Translations under genes and position numbers: made by a program | Origin: Lysobacterales bacterium | Lineage (GTDB): Bacteria > Pseudomonadota > Gammaproteobacteria > Xanthomonadales > Rhodanobacteraceae | Length of the DNA stretch: 64,000 nt | Assembly: GCA_016721015.1 (NCBI GenBank) | Contig: JADKJL010000012.1 | Coordinates: 186,001 to 250,000, forward strand | Reading direction: 5' to 3' | In this document: piece after piece, positions 36,670 through 46,852 of the stretch | How the letters are laid out: each line of letters begins with the position of its first letter | Numbering within the stretch: position 1 is the first letter of the stretch | Notes under the pieces: model-generated | Told to the model about the DNA's origin: nothing | Seen by the model: only the letters and a program-made list of their open reading frames with translations | Databases searched by the model: none

Positions 36670-37234
36670 TCAGCTCACGCTCGGCGCAGTCGCGGCGACG
36701 GTCATGCGCGGAGCATGCCAGGCGACGACATTGATGCTCGTGCCCTGACGCAGGGTCAGATGGTTGAAAAGCGTCGCACAGCCGGCTCGCTGAAGGAAAT
36801 CGTCCCCGGGACCACACACCCTGATGCCAATCACGTTGTCGTCATCCTGCACCGATCGATGCACCAGAGTCGCGAAGACCTCGTTCGGGTCGAAAAATCC
36901 GACAACGTGGATACGCATAACGGGGTTCACGAGCGCGGCTCCCGCGTGGAATCCGCTCGCGACGAGGCGCCCAATCTGCTGCGAGCTGAGTTCGAGGGTG
37001 ATGTCGAGATCGCGACCAGCACCGATCGCCCCTCCCCGATTCGATGTTGTCGCGCACGAGGATGTTGATCGCTGTGGGCAAGTTGCGCGAGGTCGCCGCG
37101 TGCACGGTCAACGCGGCAGTCTCGGGCAACACGTCCAACTTCAAGGTCATCGGCCCAAAGAACACCGAGCACTGCTCGGAATGCACGCAAACGCTGCCCT
37201 CGACGGCGAGAATGAACACGACCCGTTGATACAC
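36670..37234 (-). pseudogene. Frameshifted hypothetical gene
   Basis: Two minus-strand frames join into one coherent protein if one shift is allowed near 37035-37045. The first gives LKLDVLPETAALTVHAATSR and [12 protein letters not shown]. The second continues [19 protein letters not shown], then [20 protein letters not shown] and [20 protein letters not shown], ending [11 protein letters not shown]. The composition (alternating strands, balanced charges) is unlike the shadow frames on the other strand. I do not recognise the family. It is either a dead gene or a real gene with a one-base sequence error. The stretch 37258-37569 that follows holds nothing I can support. Confidence 0.45.
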
Positions 37235-37569
37235 TCAATATCTCATGATCAACTTTAGTGTCTGTAACATACAAAATGCGACAAACTGAGTCGACCAGAT
37301 GCGGCTCCGTCGCCATCATATTCGGTGTGGCGCACGAGGGCAGATATTGGATGCCCGTGCCTTCTGCCGGTTTCTCACCAATCCTGCGCGGGGAATCTAC
37401 AACGCTGTGCCGTGCCCGCCACAGACCGGCCGATGCAAATAGTGGATGCTCCGGCTGTTCTCCCACGTCCCCGTTGTTCTCCAGCGTGCCCGCTGCCGGG
37501 TGAGCGGCTTTCCGAAAGCGAGTTGTGGCGACATATACTACGACCCCCAAGTCCGTGGATTGAACTGAC

Positions 37570-38958
37570 ATGCTTGACGCCTCGCTGATAATTTCCATCG
37601 TCGGCATTGCTGCTGCAGTAATCATTGTCATGCTTTTTTTCTGGATCGTTGCACTCAGACGAGTCGTTCCGGTCAACGAAGTCCATATTGTGCAGACCCG
37701 GAAAAACACCATTTCCTATGGCAAGGGATTCAGCAGCAACACCTACTATGAATGGCCATCGTGGATCCCGTTGATCGGCTTGACGAAGATCATGCTGCCG
37801 GTTTCCAACTTTGCGATCGACCTGCCGGACTACGCCGCTTACGACAAGGAACGCGTACCCTTCCTTGTCCACGTCATGGCCTTCTTCCGCATCAACGATT
37901 CCAACACAGCAGCTCAGCGGGTCGCTTCGTTCGAAGAGCTGAAAGGCCAGCTGACGGCCATTGTCCAGGGCTCGGTGCGAACCGTGCTGGCTGGCCACGA
38001 GATCGATCAGATCATGCTCGACCGCAGCCGCTTTGGTGAAGCCTTCACCAAGGAAGTCCAGCCTCAGCTCGGCAGCTGGGGCGTGGAAGCGATCAAGAAC
38101 ATCGAGTTGATGGACATTCGCGATTCCAAGGAGAGCGAAGTCATTCACAACATCATGGCCAAGCGCACCTCCGGGATTGAGCGTGAGTCGCGACTGGTCG
38201 TCGCGGACAACACCCGGCAAGCTGAAATGGCCGAGATTGCCGCAAAGCGCGAGATCGAGATGTCGAGGCAGCTGGCTGCCGAGCAAGTCGGTCTGCGTAC
38301 CGCTGAAAAAGACAAGAACGTGGGCGTAGCCAATGAACAGGCATCGCAGCAGGTGAAGGTGCAGCAGCGCGAAACCGCAGCCAAGGAAATGGACGTCATA
38401 CAGGTGAAGAATGTGCGCGGCGCCGAGATCAGCCGTGAGGTGGCGGTCATTGCCGCGGGCCAGGCCAAGGAGGTCTCCATCGTCGAGGCCGAAGCGACCA
38501 AGCAGGTTGCCATTGTCGAAGCTGAAGGCGGCAAGCAACAGACCGTGCTGACAGCGGAAGGCAAGCTGGAAGCCGCCAAGCGCAACGCGGAGGGTATCTC
38601 GGTTGAGGGCACCGCAAAGGGCTTGGCTGAGACGGCCATCCTGATGGCACCGGTGGATGCGCAGATCAAGCTCGCCGAGAAGATCGGCAGCGACCAGGGC
38701 TATCAGAGCTACCTGCTGGGCATTCGCAACATCGAAGCCGCCCAGGCAGTGGGCGTGGCACAGGCCGAGGCGCTCAAGGGTGCGGACGTCAAAGTGATCA
38801 GCAATGCAGGATCCCCAGCCAAGGGATTGGCTACCGTGATGGATCTGTTTTCAGCCGGGGGCGGAACCGCCGTCGCTGGCATGCTGGAGGGCATGGCCCA
38901 ATCCAGTGAAGGCAAGAAGTTGCTCGACAAGTTGGGCAAACCGGAAGATGCGAGTTAG
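37570..38958 (+). CDS. Flotillin-like SPFH protein
   Basis: The 462-aa protein has one N-terminal membrane helix (LIISIVGIAAAVIIVMLFFW), an SPFH domain (VVPVNEVHIVQTRKNTISYG; VPFLVHVMAFFRINDSNTAA; TVLAGHEIDQIMLDRSRFGE) and a long Ala/Glu-rich coiled coil (about residues 210-370, with repeats such as IVEAEATKQVAIVEAEGGKQ). A C-terminal domain follows with GADVKVISNAG and a Gly-rich end. This is the flotillin/YqiK layout, a scaffold of membrane microdomains that often pairs with an NfeD-like OB protein. No such partner is adjacent; the only NfeD in the window belongs to the slipin operon at 27 kb. The start at ATG 37570 gives the membrane helix directly. Confidence 0.93.
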   Translation: MLDASLIISIVGIAAAVIIVMLFFWIVALRRVVPVNEVHIVQTRKNTISYGKGFSSNTYYEWPSWIPLIGLTKIMLPVSNFAIDLPDYAAYDKERVPFLVHVMAFFRINDSNTAAQRVASFEELKGQLTAIVQGSVRTVLAGHEIDQIMLDRSRFGEAFTKEVQPQLGSWGVEAIKNIELMDIRDSKESEVIHNIMAKRTSGIERESRLVVADNTRQAEMAEIAAKREIEMSRQLAAEQVGLRTAEKDKNVGVANEQASQQVKVQQRETAAKEMDVIQVKNVRGAEISREVAVIAAGQAKEVSIVEAEATKQVAIVEAEGGKQQTVLTAEGKLEAAKRNAEGISVEGTAKGLAETAILMAPVDAQIKLAEKIGSDQGYQSYLLGIRNIEAAQAVGVAQAEALKGADVKVISNAGSPAKGLATVMDLFSAGGGTAVAGMLEGMAQSSEGKKLLDKLGKPEDAS

Positions 38959-39109
38959 TGGAACCGCATTTGGTCTGACGCATTGTTTTTACGCAGCCGT
39001 TTCAAGTTGCACATGGCCGGGTGATCCGACGCCGGATCACCCCACTTCGCCAGATTCTCACCTGGCAGGTTCCGAATACACCCATCGCCATCGCCGGAAT
39101 CCGCAGCCA

Positions 39110-39627
39110 TCATTCCCGGCTGTCTTGCTTATGATGCTTCAGAGGGCCATGCAATGCCTCGTCCAGCATGCGCCTACCAATCCAAAGGATGGATGTCGCA
39201 TTGTTGCTTTCCGTTATTGCCAGCGGACATGCACCATCAGTTCCGCCGAGGCTGGGTTCCAGTCCGGCGAGCCGCACGTTGCCGAGCATGATCGGTGTCA
39301 GCCGCTGGCGGGTGCCGCGTACCGCCTGGGATATGACTGGCATGGCCGAGGCCAGCGAGTCGGTGTCCGAATAGGCGGGCCAGTGGTAGCTGTCGGTGAG
39401 CGTGCTACGGGTTCCCGGTTTCGGAATGCTCACGTTGACGGACTCTTGCGAATACAGCGAGATGCGCTCGCTGTCGCTGAAGCGCACGCTGATCGAGAGC
39501 TCTCCGTTGCCGGCCCGCGACAGCGATGTGGCGGCGATTCGCCGACGAACCACCTCCCTTCGTCGGTCTTGCGCGTGGCGTTCGCAACCGGCGTGCTGAA
39601 CACCAATGTTCCGCCGGAACATTCGAA
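39110..39627 (-). pseudogene. Frameshifted paralog fragment of the protein at 61232-62374
   Basis: One frame gives LVFSTPVANATRKTDEGRWF. After a one-base shift near 39530 a second frame gives SLSRAGNGELSISVRF, then SIPKPGTRSTLTDSYHWPAY and SDTDSLASAMPVISQ. Both parts align in order with the intact protein at 61232 (LVLSAPVAKATRKTDEGKWY; SLSRGANGELSISVRF; SIPKPGTRNTLTDSFSLPVY). The N-terminal third and the C-terminal domain of that protein are missing. It is therefore a truncated and frameshifted copy. The rest of 38959-39866 has no supported gene. Confidence 0.82.
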
Positions 39628-39866
39628 AGGATGGAGGAGGTAGAACGGCATCTCGAACAGCCGCCGAGAGCAACGCAGGAGCAGTTGCCGAGACGGCCAG
39701 TCCATCTGCGCCAGCGCGCCGCGATCTGCCAGACAGGTGTCATGACGATTGCGCCACTGGGCCAGCGTTGCCTCAATACAAGGCCCAATTCTGCGGGACT
39801 TCCGCTCGGCCCATTGCGCCAGCGCTCGAATGGCGCAATCGTCCGGCACCCTCGTCCACTGAGCCG

Positions 39867-41909
39867 TCAATCGAAACCGTTGGCAAAGATGACGTCGCCA
39901 CACTCGAAAATCTGTTGCGAATCAAGAACAACGTTAAATTGGGTGCCAGCAGGAATCGCGCTCAGATCCTGGTTGAAGATCGCCCATCGATTGCCGAAGT
40001 AGAAGACACCGATCTGCCGTGCATTGAAGGTGCTGCCACCGATGCCTTGCGTCACCTGGAAGCGCGCGCAGGGACTGCCATTCAGCAGCGGGTGATCGAC
40101 GACCGTATAGTCACCTGCACTGTTGCCTGCGGTTGCCGTGTGCAGGAAGGCATTCGCGCTGGGTTCTTGCCAATAGATGTGAAAACTGCCGCCCGGGCTC
40201 ATCGCGGAGGCATCGAAATGCGACACGAACCAGCTTCCCGGCCCCCCAAAGGCAAAATAGAAAACGCCAAACGGGTGCAGATCATCGTAAATGGTGGTGT
40301 TGGGATCGAGTGAGTCACGTGTCGCCAGCACGATACGGTTGGGCTGGTTGTTGAGTCCGCCATCGTTCAGCGTGGTGGCGTCGCCGCTGATATTGGCGGC
40401 GGTCACGATGTGGCGATACTGCCCGGTTCCGTAGGCTGGCGAGAAAATGTTGTAGCGCGCATCGTTGGGAAATGCGGCCAGGTCCTCGTGGCGGAGCAGC
40501 CAGCGGCTGAGCGCACTCTGGTAGAGGATGCCGACTGGATGGTTGTCGTAGAGACCGCTCGCGCCATCCGGATTCCAGTTCGAGGTGACCTGCAGATAGT
40601 GCGAAGGCAGACCATTGACGTTGGCATTGTTGATCGGGCTCGACGACGTTGGCGCCGCATTGCTGACCCGATGCAAAAAAGTGGTATCACCGAACTCGAG
40701 CGCCCCGATATCGGCAAGATTGCTGCCGCCCTTGAATCGACGCAGACCGGCAGCATCGACTCGCGCCACGCCGATGCTTGAAAGCACGCTGTCCAGCGCA
40801 ACGCTATCGGCGCTGTCGATCGCTGGCGAGGTCGCATTCAACCAGGGATTTCCTGGCGTGCCGCGCAACTTCGGATTGCTTGTGATCGTGCCCGCGCCCG
40901 CCGTGGTACCGCTGACACTGCCACCAAAAAGAAGATTGTGATCGTTGCTGATGGTTCCACTGCCATTGTTTGAGAGTGAAATGCTCAGAATGTTTTCAGT
41001 GAACAGATTGTTGGCGATGCGTCCACTGCCGTTGGCAGCGCCGGCAACGTAGACGTTGACGCCAGAATATGCGCCAGCGACCGTGTTGTTGAATGCCTGC
41101 AGGTTCAAGACGCCGAAGTATCCCTCGGCGGCAATGCCATAAGCATCGCCACTGACCGCAAACGGCGTGATGACGTTGTTCAGGACATAGGCATTGAGGA
41201 CACCACCGCCACTGCCGGTCAGATTGCCCTGGCGCATGGCGATGCTGCCGTAGCTCCTGCCACCACGTACCCAGTTAGCGTAGACACGGCTGCTGTGAAT
41301 GCTGTCCAGGTTGTCGACCAGGATGCCGGTTGAATTGCTGCCGGAGGCGAATACACGGTTGTCGTGAATTCGCCCGTCGCTGCTGCCAGCCCCCCGATCG
41401 AGCACCTGGATCGCTGCGCGAATCGCGCCATCAAATGTATTCCAGAAAAAACGGGTTTCGTTCTCCGCCAGCTCATAGGTCAATGAAGTGGCGGCGGGGC
41501 TGTACACGCTGATCTCGGAGCTGCCGCTGATGGCTTCGAGAACCCGCACGCGGCGCACACGGACGTTGGCGATTCCGCCGTTGTGTGCGATGTAGACGAA
41601 TCCACGCTGCAAGGTGATGCCTTCGACGGCAAACGTGCCGTCGACGTTGGCAGTCACGTAAATTGTCCGGTCCGCCGCGAGTTGCGGCGAGTACCCCGAT
41701 GCAGCGCGCAAGGTCAGCGGGATACCAAAGCTGATCGATTCATCGATGCTCGCGTTGCTCGCAATCTCGACCGTGTTGCCCGAGCTGGCGCTGTTGATGC
41801 ACGCTTGCAGGGTCGTGTCACAGGGCGGTGCACCAGGCCAGACCAGGGCATTTGCCACGCCCGACAATGTCAGAAGAAAGGCTACCGAATACCATTGAAA
41901 ACTCTTCAT
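39867..41909 (-). CDS. Secreted parallel beta-helix protein with IFxxGFD tail
   Basis: This protein of 680 aa has a signal peptide (WYSVAFLLTLSGVANA). A right-handed beta-helix region (about residues 40-400) carries many short Asn/Gly-rich rungs such as NNLFTENILSISLSNNGSG and ends in a segment typical of polymorphic-outer-membrane/PbH1 proteins (SPAIDSAD ... DIGALEFG). The C-terminal 240 residues contain two or more repeats with HPVGILYQSALSRWLLRHED and HPFGVFYFAFGGPGSWFVSH (20 residues each), a repeated fold I do not recognise. It ends CGDVIFANGFD. The ATG at 41909 has GGGGAG 7 bases upstream; the frame to 42026 only adds a non-signal leader. Probably secreted or surface-bound and carbohydrate-interacting; the role is inferred. 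Confidence 0.85.
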   Translation of the reverse strand: MKSFQWYSVAFLLTLSGVANALVWPGAPPCDTTLQACINSASSGNTVEIASNASIDESISFGIPLTLRAASGYSPQLAADRTIYVTANVDGTFAVEGITLQRGFVYIAHNGGIANVRVRRVRVLEAISGSSEISVYSPAATSLTYELAENETRFFWNTFDGAIRAAIQVLDRGAGSSDGRIHDNRVFASGSNSTGILVDNLDSIHSSRVYANWVRGGRSYGSIAMRQGNLTGSGGGVLNAYVLNNVITPFAVSGDAYGIAAEGYFGVLNLQAFNNTVAGAYSGVNVYVAGAANGSGRIANNLFTENILSISLSNNGSGTISNDHNLLFGGSVSGTTAGAGTITSNPKLRGTPGNPWLNATSPAIDSADSVALDSVLSSIGVARVDAAGLRRFKGGSNLADIGALEFGDTTFLHRVSNAAPTSSSPINNANVNGLPSHYLQVTSNWNPDGASGLYDNHPVGILYQSALSRWLLRHEDLAAFPNDARYNIFSPAYGTGQYRHIVTAANISGDATTLNDGGLNNQPNRIVLATRDSLDPNTTIYDDLHPFGVFYFAFGGPGSWFVSHFDASAMSPGGSFHIYWQEPSANAFLHTATAGNSAGDYTVVDHPLLNGSPCARFQVTQGIGGSTFNARQIGVFYFGNRWAIFNQDLSAIPAGTQFNVVLDSQQIFECGDVIFANGFD

Positions 41910-42183
41910 GTCCGCTCCCCGTCTGTTCAACCCACGAAAGCATAGGATTGTGCGGCCACTCCCGATCCGGTCGTGCATCACATCGGTTCCGTCGACTGGA
42001 TAACATTCCTGAATCCGGCCCCGCACTGATGGCGATCGTGATACCCGCGAAACGAGGGCACCGATTGGCTTTTCGCCCTATGGCCGCTTAGCTGGAAGAC
42101 ACTCTACTCCCGCAAAGCGAATTTGATGAGAGTCGCCATCCGGATCTGACCACGAACCAGATCCGCAGAACCGGGGGATGCCC

Positions 42184-42320
42184 AGCAAACGCATCTACAA
42201 GACGCGCGAGCTGGCCAGAACGGATGTGTTCGACTACATCGAGGTCTCCTGCAATCGGACCCGGCGACAGTCGCCTCGGTGATGTCAGTCCCGAAGCCTT
42301 TGAAAGGGCCTCACAATGAG
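42184..42320 (+). pseudogene. IS3-family transposase (OrfB) C-terminal remnant
   Basis: The frame reads KRIYKTRELARTDVFDYIEV, then SCNRTRRQSPR; a one-base shift restores GDVSPEAFERASQ followed by TGA. This is the end of the DDE transposase of the IS3 family (DVFDYIE.FYN..RRHS.LG..SPEAFE). The following GTGTCCATGACTCCGGGGGA is like the usual right end of such elements. The rest of the element is gone. The stretch 41910-42601 otherwise holds one copy of a short dispersed repeat (GACCTGATGCTACAAAGCTA at about 42411). Confidence 0.85.
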
Positions 42321-42542
42321 GCCGCGAAGTGTCCATGACTCCGGGGGAAGTCCAATGGGGCATTGACCTGCCCCAAAGATTCAGTGCCAACCTGACCCGG
42401 CGCATTTTGACCTGATGCTACAAAGCTAGACCTAACCCCAAACTCAAGGGTCACTTCGACCTTGACCGGGACGTCCACACATTGGTATTGGCAACAGGTT
42501 GCACAATATAGGGCGCCCCTGATCGACCCCCGAATCACCACG

Positions 42543-42574
42543 ACCGCCTTCCCTCAAACCTGGGGGAAGGCGGT
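42543..42574 (-). terminator. Hairpin downstream of the mosaic secreted protein gene
   Basis: ACCGCCTTCCC and GGGAAGGCGGT form a perfect 11-bp stem with a 10-base loop, 28 bp after the stop of the minus-strand gene at 42602. A related hairpin lies at the same place behind the truncated paralog at 47358. There is no U-tract. Confidence 0.6.
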
Positions 42575-42601
42575 TGCCTTCAAGTAGCAGACCAGTTTCG
42601 C

Positions 42602-45600
42602 TCAGGGCGTTTCGAAGCCATCCCGGAAAATAATATCGGTAGACAACGGCGTTTCGACGGTCGCGCTGTTGTTGGCACTCACCGGATCACTGTACGGCGC
42701 CGACACGTTGATGGAGGCCGCGCCGGTTAGCATTTCTCCAGCCCCTATTCCTGAATCCACGATGGCGTTGATCATGTAGATCACGTTGCCGTTCTTGCCC
42801 AGGCTGATGCTGTGGGCCGGGACACCGTTTCCACTGGCAGGGCAGCTTGATCCGGCACTCCCAGCGCAGGTCCAGCTGATGCTCGTATGTCGAACCGAAG
42901 CGGTGAACTGGAAGGCCGCCGCGGGCACCGGCACGACACTGCTGAGGTTCTGCACCTGCACTTGATAGCTGATCGGGCCACCGGGCAGAATCTCACCGGG
43001 CAAACGTTGCAGACTTAACTGCAGGTCGGCAATCAGGTCGTCGTTGAAGATATCTCCAGTAACCGTTGCCGGTGTCACCATCACTACCGGATTGCTGCTG
43101 GTCAGATCGACAAAGAAACGTTCATCGGCCTCAGGAACCACGTCGCCGATGATGCCGATACTGATGCTGTGTGATTCACCCGCCGTACCCGTGAAACTGA
43201 CGCTTCCGCTGGCAGCCACATAGTCGCTACCGGCAATGGCGGTGTCGTCGCGGGTCTGGTAGTTGATGTTGAATCCGCCCGGTGTGGCGACATCCAGTTG
43301 CAAGTTGAATTGCATGGTGTTGTTGGCGTTGCCTTCGGGATTCACTGCGCCTGCTGCGCTGACGTTGGCGGTGTCGTTGTCGACGATTGTTCCAGTGGCT
43401 GATGCTGGCGTACCGACGATGTAACCGGCGCCTGTTGCGACCGTCAGGATGACCGTTTCATCCGCCTCAATCGTATTGTCCGCCGTAGGGTCAATCGTGA
43501 TGGTTGCGGTCGTGCCATTCGCTGGAATCGTCACGCTTGTGACACCACCCGCGTAGTCGGTACCTGAGGTCGCGGTGCCCGAGGTGGTGATGTTGACAAC
43601 CGTTGCCGAGACCAAGCTTGCATCGCGTGTGACCGTGTAAACCAAATTGGCAGCACCATCCTCGCTCACGCTGGCTGGAGCAACCGCAATCGTCACACTC
43701 GTCGGATTCACAACGGTGTGCGGCTCGGTATCGCTGCTCGCGCTGAAATTCGCATCACCTGCGTACGCCGCGGTAATCGTACGGCTGCCGACAGCAGTCA
43801 GCGTGAGATTGCAGGTCCCGGCCGCCACGGTTCCGGTGCACGTTTCTCCACCACCGCTAATCGTTATGACGACGTTGCCAGTCGGTGTACCTGCTCCGGG
43901 CGCTGAAACTGCTACCGTATAGTTTACTGCGACCACGCCGCCGCTAACGGATGAATCGGGATTGTCACTGGTAATCGTGGTGACCGTATTGGCCTTGTTG
44001 ACGGTGATAGCCACCGTGCGTGTTTGCGAATCGACTACGCTATCGGCGCTGCCTGCACCCGCTGCAGTCGCCGTGAAAGTGGCGGTTGCGCTACCACTCG
44101 ACTGGATCGCAGACTGGGTTGCGGAAAGTGTGCCGCGCACCGGATTGTTGTGCGCATGCGTGGTGCCGATCATGGCATCGAGATTTGCCACGGCAATCGC
44201 TGCGGACCCCGAGTTGGTCAGGAAATCCGCCGTCAATGCACTGGTTTGGCCGACCACAATGGTATTGGGGCTTGCCGCATGATTCAACACCAGGTGCGGC
44301 GTGCTGACCAGTGTCCCGGCACCTGCTGCAACCACGGCGCGATCACATGGCGCGCTCGCCGCGCCGGCGTTGCAACCCCACCAATTGTTCGTCGCGTTGG
44401 TTGCGCCTGCGTTCAAGTCCTTATGTATTCCGCTTCCACCCAAACCGAGTGCGCTGTTACCAACAATACGATTGAACGTGACATTCACGATGCCACCACC
44501 GGTTGCAATACCGCCACCGCCACGCTGTTCAGACACACCTGCGCCATTCGCCGAATTTCCGGTGATGGTGACTTCGTTTATGGTGGTGGTAGCGGCAGAG
44601 TTACTGTAAATACCGCCACCTTCAGCTGCCAAGCCAGGCAAGCCTTGTGAAATATTGCCACTCACCACACTATCTTGATTGATCGTGAAGGTTGCCACCC
44701 CGAAATTGAAGCTCGACACGCCACCGCCCCGGCTTGCAGCGGTATTGTTGGAAATAGTGGAGCCTTGAACCAGTATCGCGCCGCCGTTGGTATGCCGAAC
44801 AAAAAGTCCACCGCCCTCGCCCGGCGAGACGTTGCCGGTAATCGTGCTGTTGGTGATGGTGACGGAATGTTGATCTGCAAACAGATTTACGCCGCCACCC
44901 GTATTATTTCCTGCCAGCACCTTGTTCGCACTAATCGTGGTCCCGGTGATGGCGACCGATCCATTAGCCGCAAACGAATCCAGATTGATCCCGCCGCCAT
45001 AGCCTTGGGTGTTGGTGTTGCTATCGAAGACGGAATTGGTCACGGTCATGCTGGAATTGCCAGTACCGCACCAGTCCATGCCGCCGCCGGTATAGCTGAA
45101 ATCCGGCGCACCCGCGGGTTGGGTATTGCGGCCAAAGCTGATGGTAACGCCGCTTATCGCGGTCGCCATTGGCGAAATGCACAGGGGATTGAACGCAATC
45201 ACCTTGTCGATGCCGTTGCTCGTCGTGGTGCCTGCGCGAACGATCGTCGTTGCAGAACCGGCGCCGATGATGGTCACTGCATCATTGACGTCCAGATCAC
45301 CTTGCGCATTATTGTCTTCGTTGACGTTTCCGGAATTGCCTATCGTGAGTTGATACGTACCCGCTGGTACAATAACTGTATCCGCACCCGCAGACACATT
45401 GGCGGCACCGATGGCTTCGCGAAGGCTGCAATCCGCGTTGCAGACGCCGTCGTTGGTATCAGCGGTTTTGCTAACGTTAAAAGTCGCGCTGGTTGCGGAC
45501 GGGAGGATGCTTGCTGCGACTGCACCTTTCCCCAAAACGATCAAACTTGGCAATGCAAAGCTGCTCGTGGGAATCGCGAGCACGGCCACCGGCTCGCTGG

Positions 45601-46852
45601 TGGAATTGACGCTGTAGCGCTTGCGCTGAGCACCTTCCATGGTCAGCACCTTGAGCGTCTGGTTGAGGGAGTCCACCACAATCAAGTCGTCGGTCTCTTG
45701 GCCGGCCAAATTGGCGCGCACCAGCGTTGCTCCGCGCACCGCCAGGCCTTTGCTCACCACCCCGGCAAGCGTTTCGTTGACTGCCCATGCACCACCATCG
45801 CCGGGTTGCCAGTGCTTCAGCATCACTGACTGCGCTGCGATTTGCGCACGACGTTTCTCGCGCACTTCAGTCAGCGAAAATGGATGGGTGTTGAGTGCGC
45901 CGCGAACGGCAATGGCTACCGAGCCGTCCGCTTGCAACAAGGCCAACTTTGTTCTGCCTTCCCGATCCCAAATGAAATTTCCGAGGACAAAGGCCTGAAT
46001 TTCACCTCCAAAATCCAACGCCTCCAGGCGATTGAAACCCGGCACGCCTTCTTGCTGGTTGTAACCATGCAGAATCGAAACCTTGCCGCCCGCCAGGATG
46101 GCAACGGCACCCATCACTCTGTCGTCCAGATTGCCGACGGCCAGTTGAGTAACCGCGGCCGCAACGGGATAGTCCGATGGATCGTTGGCAATGCCATCGC
46201 GAAATATCTTCAGGCTGGCACCGGAGTCAGCAGAGATCGCGACGACCAGATCCAGCGAGGCGTTTGGAAAATCGATTTCACCCGCGGCAATGGCGTCCAC
46301 CGTTCCACTCAGCGCTATCTTTCTCGCGGCACCAAAGCCCGACTTCGAGCGTGGCAAGAAATAGATCGCATCATCACCGCGTTGAGCAAACACGACATCC
46401 GGTTTGCCATCCGCATCGAAATCCCCAGCGATGAGCAGCTCGGGCACCACCGGCAGATTCAAGACCTGAGGCTCGATGGCAAAACCCGGCGGATAGATCC
46501 CTCGCTCGATTCTGGCGAAGGCGGCGGGACTGGTCGGTGAATACGCCTCTGGATTGCCAAGATGGACGGCAATCAATCCACCTTCACCCTGCGCATAGCC
46601 GCTGATCAGGTCAGCATAACCATCGCTGTTGAAATCGGCGCTCGCCATACCCACGGCGCGCGTATCGACACTTGAATTGCTTGCTCCAGAGCTCAAATCG
46701 TATGAAGCAGAACCCAATTGCAAGTGCGTGCTTCCAACTTGCATCGCCTCCAGCGAAGACGTGGCAAGCGCGCCGACCGAGAAACCCAACGCGAGCGCGG
46801 CGACGATGGCGCGCGCTGCACCTCTTGAATGTGCAGCAACTGGTATGGCCAT
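42602..46852 (-). CDS. Large secreted mosaic protein: VCBS, CSLREA, beta-helix, Calx-beta, IFxxGFE tail
   Basis: This protein of 1416 aa has a signal peptide (AIVAALALGFSVGALA). A VCBS/FG-GAP propeller region follows (DFNSDGYADLISGYAQGEGG; GDFDADGKPDVVFAQRGDD; about residues 50-450). A CSLREA domain (NVSKTADTNDGVCNADCSLR, about 465-500) leads into a right-handed beta-helix (for example NTGGGVNLFADQHSVTITNS; to about 830). Then come an Ig-like domain (GNVVITISGGGETCTGTVAA), two Calx-beta-like domains (ASVSEDGAANLVYTVTRD; DDTAIAGSDYVAASGSVSF) and a DUF11-like adhesion domain. It ends STDIIFRDGFETP. It is probably a surface or released adhesin; the function is inferred from the domains. ATG 46852 has AAGGG 6 bases upstream; a TTG at 46858 is an alternative. 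Confidence 0.92.
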   Translation of the reverse strand: MAIPVAAHSRGAARAIVAALALGFSVGALATSSLEAMQVGSTHLQLGSASYDLSSGASNSSVDTRAVGMASADFNSDGYADLISGYAQGEGGLIAVHLGNPEAYSPTSPAAFARIERGIYPPGFAIEPQVLNLPVVPELLIAGDFDADGKPDVVFAQRGDDAIYFLPRSKSGFGAARKIALSGTVDAIAAGEIDFPNASLDLVVAISADSGASLKIFRDGIANDPSDYPVAAAVTQLAVGNLDDRVMGAVAILAGGKVSILHGYNQQEGVPGFNRLEALDFGGEIQAFVLGNFIWDREGRTKLALLQADGSVAIAVRGALNTHPFSLTEVREKRRAQIAAQSVMLKHWQPGDGGAWAVNETLAGVVSKGLAVRGATLVRANLAGQETDDLIVVDSLNQTLKVLTMEGAQRKRYSVNSTSEPVAVLAIPTSSFALPSLIVLGKGAVAASILPSATSATFNVSKTADTNDGVCNADCSLREAIGAANVSAGADTVIVPAGTYQLTIGNSGNVNEDNNAQGDLDVNDAVTIIGAGSATTIVRAGTTTSNGIDKVIAFNPLCISPMATAISGVTISFGRNTQPAGAPDFSYTGGGMDWCGTGNSSMTVTNSVFDSNTNTQGYGGGINLDSFAANGSVAITGTTISANKVLAGNNTGGGVNLFADQHSVTITNSTITGNVSPGEGGGLFVRHTNGGAILVQGSTISNNTAASRGGGVSSFNFGVATFTINQDSVVSGNISQGLPGLAAEGGGIYSNSAATTTINEVTITGNSANGAGVSEQRGGGGIATGGGIVNVTFNRIVGNSALGLGGSGIHKDLNAGATNATNNWWGCNAGAASAPCDRAVVAAGAGTLVSTPHLVLNHAASPNTIVVGQTSALTADFLTNSGSAAIAVANLDAMIGTTHAHNNPVRGTLSATQSAIQSSGSATATFTATAAGAGSADSVVDSQTRTVAITVNKANTVTTITSDNPDSSVSGGVVAVNYTVAVSAPGAGTPTGNVVITISGGGETCTGTVAAGTCNLTLTAVGSRTITAAYAGDANFSASSDTEPHTVVNPTSVTIAVAPASVSEDGAANLVYTVTRDASLVSATVVNITTSGTATSGTDYAGGVTSVTIPANGTTATITIDPTADNTIEADETVILTVATGAGYIVGTPASATGTIVDNDTANVSAAGAVNPEGNANNTMQFNLQLDVATPGGFNINYQTRDDTAIAGSDYVAASGSVSFTGTAGESHSISIGIIGDVVPEADERFFVDLTSSNPVVMVTPATVTGDIFNDDLIADLQLSLQRLPGEILPGGPISYQVQVQNLSSVVPVPAAAFQFTASVRHTSISWTCAGSAGSSCPASGNGVPAHSISLGKNGNVIYMINAIVDSGIGAGEMLTGAASINVSAPYSDPVSANNSATVETPLSTDIIFRDGFETP

